From the NCBI RefSeq assembly GCF_039534165.1, contig NZ_BAAAUX010000005.1, positions 1 to 64,000 on the forward strand: 64,000 nt of DNA, given 5' to 3'. The DNA is from Saccharopolyspora_D taberi (GTDB lineage Bacteria > Actinomycetota > Actinomycetes > Mycobacteriales > Pseudonocardiaceae). The position numbers and the translations under genes are program-made. Shown here piece after piece: positions 58,102 through 64,000 of this stretch. The first letter of the stretch is position 1. Every line of letters begins with the position of its first letter. The notes below the pieces were generated by a model that was given only the letters and a program-made list of their open reading frames with translations, was not told the origin of the DNA and did no database searches.

Positions 58102-58374
58102 GCGGCCCCGGAACGCGCGGCGGTAGGCGTGCGACCACCCACCACTGGGGAACGGAGGCGCTGACCGTGAACGGCGCGTTCGCCGTGGACGCGCCTGGTC
58201 GACGACGGTGACCCGGTCACCGGGACGGGCGTGACCTCCGGCCTCGATCTGGCGCTCTACCTGCTGGAACGCGAGGTCGGGCCGCGCGTCGCGCACACCG
58301 TGGAGCAGCTGTTCGCGCACGAGCGCCGCGGTGCGGTGTGGCGCGAGGCCGGGCCGGTGCCTGCCGGGCACTGA
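58098..58374 (+). pseudogene. Decayed DJ-1/PfpI-family gene
   Basis: ATG 58098 overlaps the ehuA stop and reads RRATTHHWGTEALTVNGAFAV, resembling the T-H-W helix of DJ-1/PfpI proteins, then shifts frame near 58195-58205. The second frame reads LVDDGDPVTGTGVTSGLDLA, LYLLEREVGPRVAHTVEQ and ERRGAVW, the typical C terminus of the family, and ends at TGA 58372-58374. The N-terminal half with the catalytic Cys is missing. Confidence 0.65.
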
Positions 58375-58390
58375 CCCGTCCACATCGGAC

Positions 58391-58933
58391 TCAGCTGGTG
58401 CGCTCGTGCAGCAGGAGACGGGCGTAGGCGGCGAGGGACTGGGCGTCGGTCACCTCGCCGTCGGCGATCATCCGTTCGAACTGCGCGCGGGTGAACCACG
58501 CGGTCCGCATGTCCTGCTCCTCAAGCTCGCGCTCGTGCTCACCGACAGTCAGCTCGGTCGCGAGGAACACCCGCCCGCGCTGGCTGGACATGCCCGAGGC
58601 GACGTCGAGCGTCCCGAGGTCGGTCAGCTTCCCCGCGCGCAGGCCCGTCTCCTCGCGCAGCTCCCTGGCGGCGAGCTCGGCCGCGTCCACCTCCAGCCGG
58701 TCGGGCGCGGTGCCCATCGGGAACTCCCAGCGCCGCAGGCCCAGCGGGTAGCGGTACTGCTCGACCAGGTGCAGCCGGTCGCCGGCGACCGGGATGACCA
58801 GGGCGTAGTCGGGCTTGTCGATCACGCCGTAGATGCCCCGCGAACCGTCGGGGCGGCGGATCGAGTCCTCGCGAACCTTCATCCAGGCGTTGGCGTAGAC
58901 CTCGCGGCTGCTCACCGTCTCCATGGGTTCCAT
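58391..58933 (-). CDS. Nudix hydrolase, ADP-sugar pyrophosphatase type
   Basis: A 180-residue protein with the Nudix box in GTAPDRLEVDAAELAAREL then REETGL (about residues 74-98). HLVEQYRYPLGLRRWEFPMG just before it and the Glu-rich GEHERELEEQDM after it fit ADP-ribose pyrophosphatase-like members. Divergent from the GH13 gene 59 bases away. Confidence 0.88.
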   Translation of the reverse strand: MEPMETVSSREVYANAWMKVREDSIRRPDGSRGIYGVIDKPDYALVIPVAGDRLHLVEQYRYPLGLRRWEFPMGTAPDRLEVDAAELAARELREETGLRAGKLTDLGTLDVASGMSSQRGRVFLATELTVGEHERELEEQDMRTAWFTRAQFERMIADGEVTDAQSLAAYARLLLHERTS

Positions 58934-58992
58934 CCTGCCCGAGCCCGGTTCCCCGGCCGAAAATGGACCGAGCCGGACGGGAGCGGGAGGAC

Positions 58993-60624
58993 ATGGGCGA
59001 GAACTGGTGGCGCAACGCCGTGATCTACCAGATCTATCCGCGCAGCTTCGCCGACTCAGACGGGGACGGCGTCGGCGATCTCGGCGGTGTGGTGTCCGGA
59101 ATGGACCACCTCGCCGGGCTCGGCGTGGACGCGGTCTGGCTGACCCCGTTCTACCCGTCGCCGTGGGTCGACGGCGGTTACGACGTGTGCGACCACCGCG
59201 CCGTCGACCCGGAGCTGGGCACCCTCGCCGACTTCGACCGCCTGGTCACCGCCGCGCACGATCGCGGGATCAGGGTCCTGGTCGACATCGTCCCCAACCA
59301 CACCTCCGACCGGCACCCGTGGTTCCAGCGCGCGCTCGCCGCGCCGCCGGGGTCGCCGGAGCGGGACCGCTACCTCTTCCGCTACGGCAGGGGCGACCGG
59401 CCGCCGAGCAACTGGGAGTCCCGGTTCGGCGGCCGGGCGTGGACCCGGCTGCCGGACGGGCAGTGGTACCTGCACCTGTTCTCGCCGGAGCAGCCCGACC
59501 TGAACTGGGACAACCCCGAGGTGCGGGCCGAGTTCGCCGACATCCTGCGGTTCTGGGCGCGGCGCGGAGTCGACGGGTTCCGGGTCGACGTGGCAGCGGC
59601 GCTGGTCAAGGACATGACCGAGCCGCTGCGCGACGTCGTCGGGGGCGAGGGCGCGAGCGGTCTCGACGACCTCGCGGCCAACCCCGACCACCCGTTCCTG
59701 GACCGGCCCGAGGTGCACGACATCTACCGGGAGTGGAACCGGATCTTCCACGAGTTCGATCCGCCGCGGATCGGCGTCGCCGAGGCGTGGGTGCACAACG
59801 ACCGCCGCGTCCGCTACACCCGCGGCGACGAGCTCCAGCAGGCGTTCAACTTCGAGTTCCTCCGGGTGCGCTGGAACGCCGCCGAGTACCGGCGGATCAT
59901 CCAGGAGTCGGTCGCGGGCGCGCGGTCGGTCGGCGCGACGGCGACCTGGGTGCTGTCCAACCACGACGTGGTCCGCCCGGTCACGACGCTCGGCCTGCCC
60001 GCCGACATCGACCCGAAGGTCTGGCTCGCCTCGCACGGCGAGAACCCGCCCGCGGACCTGGAGCTGGGCACCCGGAGGGCGCGGGCGGCGGCCCTGCTCT
60101 CGCTGGGACTGCCCGGTTCGGCGTACGTCTACCAGGGCGAGGAGCTGGGGCTTCCGGAGGTCCCGGACCTGCCGGTCGAGGTGCTGAGCGACCCGAAGTG
60201 GGAACACACCTCGCACAAGGAGAAGGGGCGCGACGGCTGCCGGGTGCCGATGCCGTGGACGCGCGACGGCGTGTCGGCGGGGTTCAGCACCGCGCCCGGG
60301 TGGCTGCCCCAGCCGTGCGGCTGGGGAGCGCGCTCGGTGCAGGCGCAGGACGGCGATCCGGGTTCGATGCTGGAGCTGTACCGGTCGGCCCTGCGGGCGC
60401 GGCGCGAGTTCGCCGAAGACGAGAGCTTCGCCTGGGACGACCGGCACAACATCGGCGACGTCCTGGCGTTCTGGCGGGGCGACGTGCTGGTGCTGGTGAA
60501 CACCGGCGGCTCGGCAGTGCCGCTGCCCGCAGGCGAGGTGCTGCTGTCGAGCATCGGCCTCGGCGACGTGCTGCCCGGGGACGCCGCGGTGTGGCTTCGG
60601 GTGGGAACTTCCGCCGGGCGTTGA
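58993..60624 (+). CDS. GH13 alpha-glucosidase / oligo-1,6-glucosidase-like
   Basis: A 543-residue protein from ATG 58993 (GGGAGG upstream). The TIM barrel has WWRNAVIYQIYPRSFADSDG, VDIVPNHTSDRHPW, the nucleophile Asp in GVDGFRVDVAAAL, the acid/base Glu in IGVAEAWVHND and the transition-state Asp in WVLSNHDVVRP. DGDGVGDL is the calcium-like loop of exo-acting GH13 enzymes. No signal peptide, so it acts inside the cell on short alpha-glucans. Confidence 0.9.
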   Translation: MGENWWRNAVIYQIYPRSFADSDGDGVGDLGGVVSGMDHLAGLGVDAVWLTPFYPSPWVDGGYDVCDHRAVDPELGTLADFDRLVTAAHDRGIRVLVDIVPNHTSDRHPWFQRALAAPPGSPERDRYLFRYGRGDRPPSNWESRFGGRAWTRLPDGQWYLHLFSPEQPDLNWDNPEVRAEFADILRFWARRGVDGFRVDVAAALVKDMTEPLRDVVGGEGASGLDDLAANPDHPFLDRPEVHDIYREWNRIFHEFDPPRIGVAEAWVHNDRRVRYTRGDELQQAFNFEFLRVRWNAAEYRRIIQESVAGARSVGATATWVLSNHDVVRPVTTLGLPADIDPKVWLASHGENPPADLELGTRRARAAALLSLGLPGSAYVYQGEELGLPEVPDLPVEVLSDPKWEHTSHKEKGRDGCRVPMPWTRDGVSAGFSTAPGWLPQPCGWGARSVQAQDGDPGSMLELYRSALRARREFAEDESFAWDDRHNIGDVLAFWRGDVLVLVNTGGSAVPLPAGEVLLSSIGLGDVLPGDAAVWLRVGTSAGR

Positions 60625-60670
60625 CCGGCCGGAAGGACTGAAGCCCGCCGCGGGGAGCCATACTCGGGAG

Positions 60671-61104
60671 GTGAACGAGACCGTCTTCCGCCGCGCGGAG
60701 CCCGAAGAGGCGGAAGTGCTCACGGCGCTGACCCGCCGCTCCAAGGCCCACTGGGGCTATCCCCGGGAGTTCCTGGACCGCCTGCGGGAAATGCTGTCGA
60801 TCAGCCCCGACGCGATCCGCGACGGCCACGTCGTGGTCGCCGAACGCGACGGCGCCGTGGCCGGTTACTACCAGCTCAGCGGCGAGCCGCCGGACGGCGA
60901 ACTCGCGGACATGTTCGTCGACCCCGCCGCGATCGGCACCGGGCCNNNNNNNNACCCGCCCGCAGGGCCGGATTCCGGATGCTGGCTTGGGAATCCGACC
61001 CCCACGCGGAGCAGTTCTACCTGCACATGGGAGCGGAGCGGGTCGGTGGCAACGAGGTCGCGCCCGGCCGGGTGCTCCCGGTCATGATGATCGAACTCGA
61101 CTGA
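60671..61104 (+). CDS. GNAT N-acetyltransferase interrupted by an assembly gap
   Basis: Before the gap (GTG 60671 to 60945) the frame reads FRRAEPEEAEVLTALTRRSK, then GHVVVAERDGAVAGYYQLSG and LADMFVDPAAIGTG. After the 8 N (60946-60953) another frame continues GFRMLAWESDPHAEQFYLHM, GAERVG and MMIELD to TGA 61102-61104. Both halves are one GNAT protein, so the gap length is wrong and the acetyl-CoA loop is missing from the sequence. It is probably intact in the genome. Confidence 0.75.
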
Positions 61105-61130
61105 ACAGCGGCTCGTTCCGGGACAACTCC

Positions 61131-62555
61131 TCAGGTCCCGTTGAGCCGGGACTTCCGCCTGCCGTAGCCGAAGTACACGCCCAGCCCGACGACGGTCCAG
61201 ATCCCGAAGGTCACCCAGGTGACCCAGTCCAGCCCGAGGATCAGGTACGCGCACAGCAGCAGCCCGAGCACCGGCGTGAACGGCATGAGCGGGGTCCGGA
61301 AGCTGCGGTCGAGGTCCGGCTTGGTGCGGCGCAGGATCAGCACCCCGATGTTGACCAGGCCGAACGCGACGAGGGTTCCGATGCTGGTCGCCTCGGCGAG
61401 CTGGTTGAGCGGCACCACGGCGGCCAGCACCGCGACGGCGATCCCGACCAGCAGCGTGTTGCGGGCGGGCACCGCGCGGCGGTTGACCTTCGCCAGCACC
61501 GGCGGCATCAGGCCGTCCCGCGACATCGACACCAGGATCCGGGTCTGCCCGTACAGCACGGTCAGCACCACCGACGCGATCGCGATCACCGCGCCCAGCG
61601 CCAGCACCACCGACGGCCAGCCCTGTCCCGTGACCACCTGCAGCGCGGTCGCCAGCGAGGCGTCCGAGCCGCCCAGCACCTCCGTGCCCACCGCCCCGAC
61701 CGCGGCGAAGGCGACCAGCACGTAGACCAGGGTCACGATCGCCAGCGACAGCATGATCGCCCGCGGCAGGTCGCGCTTGGGGTTGCGGGCCTCCTCGCCC
61801 GCGGTGGAAGCCGCGTCGAAGCCGATGAACGAGAAGAACACCGCCGACGCGCCCGCCGAGATCCCGGCGATGCCCGCCGGGGCGAACGGGGTCATGTTCT
61901 CGGAGTTGAACGCGGTGATCGCGACCGCCACGAAGAACACCAGCACGGCGAGCTTCAGCACGGTCGTGACCGTGGTGACCCGGCCGCTCTCCTTGACGTT
62001 CATCAGCAGCACGCTCATCGCCAGCAGCACCACCAGCGCCGCCGGGATGTTGACCACCCCGCCCTCGCCCGGCGGCGCGGCCAGCGCGTCCGGGATGGTG
62101 ACGCCGACGGTGCCCCGCAGGAACTCGTTGAGGTAACCGCCCCAGCCGACCGCGACCGCGGCCACCGACACCCCGTACTCCAGCAGCAGGCACCACCCGC
62201 AGATCCAGGCGACCAGCTCGCCGAGCGTGGCGTAGGCGTAGGAGTAGGCCGAGCCCGACACCGGCACGCTGCCCGCGAGCTCGGCGTAGGACAGCGCCGA
62301 GCACAGCGCGGCCAGCCCGGCCAGCACGAACGAGACGATCACCGCCGGTCCGGCCGCCGGGGCGGCCTCGGCGAGGACGACGAAGATGCCGGTGCCGAGG
62401 GTCGCACCGACCGACAGCGCCACCAGCGGTACCAGGCCGAGCGTCCGGCGCAGCTGGGTGTGCGCACCGTCGTCGGTGAGTTGCTCAGCGGGTTTGACGC
62501 GGAGCAGGCTGCGGGCGAAAGACACGAGCCGGAACGCTATCTCAGCGCTGCCCAC
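61131..62555 (-). CDS. APC-family amino acid permease (cationic amino acid type)
   Basis: A 474-residue protein with about 12 membrane segments. LSVGATLGTGIFVVLAEAAP is the TM1 substrate-binding break, FFSFIGFDAASTAGEEARNP the TM6/TM7 region, and ILRRTKPDLDRSFRTPLMPF the CAT-type C-terminal motif. Likely takes up basic or broad-range amino acids. GTG start, divergent from nucS. Confidence 0.88.
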   Translation of the reverse strand: MGSAEIAFRLVSFARSLLRVKPAEQLTDDGAHTQLRRTLGLVPLVALSVGATLGTGIFVVLAEAAPAAGPAVIVSFVLAGLAALCSALSYAELAGSVPVSGSAYSYAYATLGELVAWICGWCLLLEYGVSVAAVAVGWGGYLNEFLRGTVGVTIPDALAAPPGEGGVVNIPAALVVLLAMSVLLMNVKESGRVTTVTTVLKLAVLVFFVAVAITAFNSENMTPFAPAGIAGISAGASAVFFSFIGFDAASTAGEEARNPKRDLPRAIMLSLAIVTLVYVLVAFAAVGAVGTEVLGGSDASLATALQVVTGQGWPSVVLALGAVIAIASVVLTVLYGQTRILVSMSRDGLMPPVLAKVNRRAVPARNTLLVGIAVAVLAAVVPLNQLAEATSIGTLVAFGLVNIGVLILRRTKPDLDRSFRTPLMPFTPVLGLLLCAYLILGLDWVTWVTFGIWTVVGLGVYFGYGRRKSRLNGT

Positions 62556-62623
62556 GATCGTGTCGCAACCCGGTAACGGCGGTCGCGCACGACCTCGTGA
62601 TCGACGCCCGTACCCTGTGCCGG

Positions 62624-63283
62624 GTGCGTCTTGTCATTGCCCGCTGCCAGGTCGATTACGTCGGGCGCCTCACCGCCCACCTGCCGATGGCGCAGCGCCT
62701 CCTGCTGGTCAAGTCCGACGGTTCGGTGTCGGTGCACTCCGATGACCGCGCCTACAAGCCGCTGAACTGGATGAGCCCGCCGTGCTGGCTCATCGAGGAC
62801 CCCGGTGTGTGGACCGTGCAGAACAAGGCCGGCGAGAAGCTGGTGATCTCCATCGACGAGGTCCTGCACGACTCCAAGCACGAGCTCGGGGCCGAGCCCG
62901 GTCTGGTCAAGGACGGCGTCGAAGCGCACCTGCAGGAACTGCTGGCCGAGCACGTCACCACCCTCGGCGACGGCTGGTCGCTGGTGCGGCGCGAGTTCCC
63001 CACCGCGATCGGGCCGGTGGACCTGATGTGCCGGGACGCCGAAGGCGCCAGCGTGGCCGTGGAGATCAAGCGCCGCGGCGAGATCGACGGGGTCGAGCAG
63101 CTGACCCGGTACCTGGAGCTGCTCAACCGCGACCCGCTGCTCGCGCCGGTGACCGGCGTGTTCGCCGCGCAGCAGATCAAGCCGCAGGCCCGCACGCTCG
63201 CCGAGGACCGCGGCATCCGCTGCGTCACCCTCGACTACGACAAGCTGCGCGGCATCGAGCCCGACGAGTTCCGCCTGTTCTGA
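62624..63283 (+). CDS. nucS: Mismatch-specific endonuclease NucS/EndoMS
   Basis: A 219-residue protein from GTG 62624. It has RLVIARCQVDYVGRLTAHLP, DDRAYKPLNWMSPPCWLIED, and the PD-(D/E)xK core GPVDLMCRD with VAVEIKRRGEIDGVEQL. It gives actinobacteria, which lack MutS/MutL, their mismatch repair. The end DEFRLF fits the short C-terminal peptide by which NucS binds the beta clamp. TACCCT lies 7 bases before the start, with no ribosome-binding site, so the transcript may be leaderless. Confidence 0.94.
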   Translation: MRLVIARCQVDYVGRLTAHLPMAQRLLLVKSDGSVSVHSDDRAYKPLNWMSPPCWLIEDPGVWTVQNKAGEKLVISIDEVLHDSKHELGAEPGLVKDGVEAHLQELLAEHVTTLGDGWSLVRREFPTAIGPVDLMCRDAEGASVAVEIKRRGEIDGVEQLTRYLELLNRDPLLAPVTGVFAAQQIKPQARTLAEDRGIRCVTLDYDKLRGIEPDEFRLF

Positions 63284-63284
63284 C

Positions 63285-64000
63285 TCAGCCCTGCTGCGAC
63301 AGGAACTCCCGGACGTGCCGCAGCCAGGTCGCGCGGTCGGACTCGCCCAGGACGTGCGCCGCGCCGGGGAGTTCGACGAGCCGGGCGCCGGGGATGCCCG
63401 CGGCGAGGCGGCGCTGGGATTCGGGCAGGACCAGCCGGTCGCCGGTGGCCACCACGACCAGCGCGGGGACGGCGACGCGCGCCAGGTCTTCGCGGACGTC
63501 CACCCGGGCGCAGAGGTCGAAGTGGTCCGGAGTTCCCGGCGGCATGGTCGCGAGGGTCTGCTCCACCAGCTCGTCGAGGTCGGCGGCCGAGATCCGGCTC
63601 AGCTGCTCGTCGGTCATGCAGGACATGCAGGCGAACCGCGCCGCGGTCCGCCGGTCGCCCGCCGCCGTCAGGCCCGGGATGAGCCGGGATGCCAGCCGCA
63701 GCACCGGATCCGCCACCGCGAACCCGGCGGTGAGCACCAGCGCCGTGACCCGTTCCGGATGCCGGGTGGCCGCGCGGACGGCGAGCGTGGTGCCCAGCGA
63801 CTCGCCGAAGACGGCGAACTTCTCGTGCCCCGCTTCAACGGCGGCGTCCACCAGCCGGTCGGTCAGGTCGTCGAGCTGGAGCGGCCCATCGGCGACCGGA
63901 GTCCGGCCGGCGCCGGGGTAGTGCGGGCCGATCGCGGTGTGGTCGCGCGCGAGGTCGTCGAGAACCAGCCCGTAGTTGCCCTCGATCCCGCCACCCGCGC
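63285..64000 (-). CDS. Alpha/beta hydrolase, 5' end outside window
   Basis: The frame is open to the window edge, giving at least 237 residues of the C-terminal part. The nucleophile elbow is FAVFGESLGTTLAVRAA, a cap region follows, and candidate acid and His residues are in VVATGDRLVLPES and LPGAAHVLGES. N terminus and start are missing; substrate unknown. Convergent with nucS with one base between the stops. Confidence 0.82.
   Translation of the reverse strand, partial: AGGGIEGNYGLVLDDLARDHTAIGPHYPGAGRTPVADGPLQLDDLTDRLVDAAVEAGHEKFAVFGESLGTTLAVRAATRHPERVTALVLTAGFAVADPVLRLASRLIPGLTAAGDRRTAARFACMSCMTDEQLSRISAADLDELVEQTLATMPPGTPDHFDLCARVDVREDLARVAVPALVVVATGDRLVLPESQRRLAAGIPGARLVELPGAAHVLGESDRATWLRHVREFLSQQG

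Noticed and set aside
61131..62555. Plus-strand frames opposite the APC permease
   Set aside because: They are rich in Arg/His/Asp with no motifs, while the minus strand gives a clear 12-segment permease.

Overview
The window looks like a draft-assembly scaffold from a high-GC actinomycete, most likely Pseudonocardiaceae and Saccharopolyspora-like. The reasons are GC-rich third positions, many GTG and TTG starts, an F-type ATP synthase operon headed by an AtpI-like gene, a NucS mismatch endonuclease, and a host gene order (argS-lysA-hom-thrC-thrB-rho-rpmE-prfA-prmC-tsaC-wecA-atp-DUF2550-cobO-murA-nucS) that matches the one I know from Mycobacterium tuberculosis. Two N gaps are present, at 5097-5135 and 60946-60953.

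Positions 1-22981 are accessory DNA: two actinomycete integrative and conjugative elements (AICEs) stacked at one tRNA-Arg(CCG) gene. Element 1 (1-3359, left end outside the window) is a fossil. It holds a frameshifted YdcF-like gene, the last 40 or so codons of a GntR/UTRA regulator fused by deletion to a 5'-truncated and frameshifted RepSA-type initiator, and a frameshifted integrase that has lost its first catalytic Arg. It ends at a 52-bp att copy (3308-3359). Element 2 (3308-22958) looks intact. It carries a minus-strand GntR regulator plus glycosyltransferase unit facing, across a palindromic operator region, a long plus-strand operon. That operon holds many small proteins, including a five-copy paralogue cassette, then a Nudix hydrolase, a SpdB-like membrane protein and an FtsK-like Tra translocase, then an unusual replication set (sliding clamp, SSB, prim-pol primase, RecA-like helicase), and finally Xis and Int next to the second att copy and the intact tRNA.

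Positions 22982-64000 are chromosome. First come metal-linked genes (a CDF exporter, and DUF305 with DUF3105), then argS and the lysine/threonine genes lysA-hom-thrC-thrB. Next are rho with a long leader, rpmE, prfA, prmC, tsaC and wecA, then the complete ATP synthase operon atpI-B-E-F-H-A-G-D-C and a DUF2550 gene. After these the genes are more mixed: LysR facing two GNAT acetyltransferases, cobO, DUF2332, murA (with the Cys-to-Asp change linked to fosfomycin resistance), an ectoine-type ABC transporter (ehuBCDA), a decayed DJ-1/PfpI gene, a Nudix hydrolase, a GH13 glucosidase, a gapped GNAT, an amino-acid permease, nucS, and an alpha/beta hydrolase cut by the window edge.

The most interesting parts are the tandem AICE accretion with unrelated integrases sharing one att core, the paralogous small-protein cassette with a free-standing RapZ C-terminal domain protein inside it, a pair of 13-bp-stem/20-nt-loop RNA hairpins with a compensatory base change and an invariant loop, the AICE-encoded beta clamp, and two large extragenic palindromes in the chromosome.
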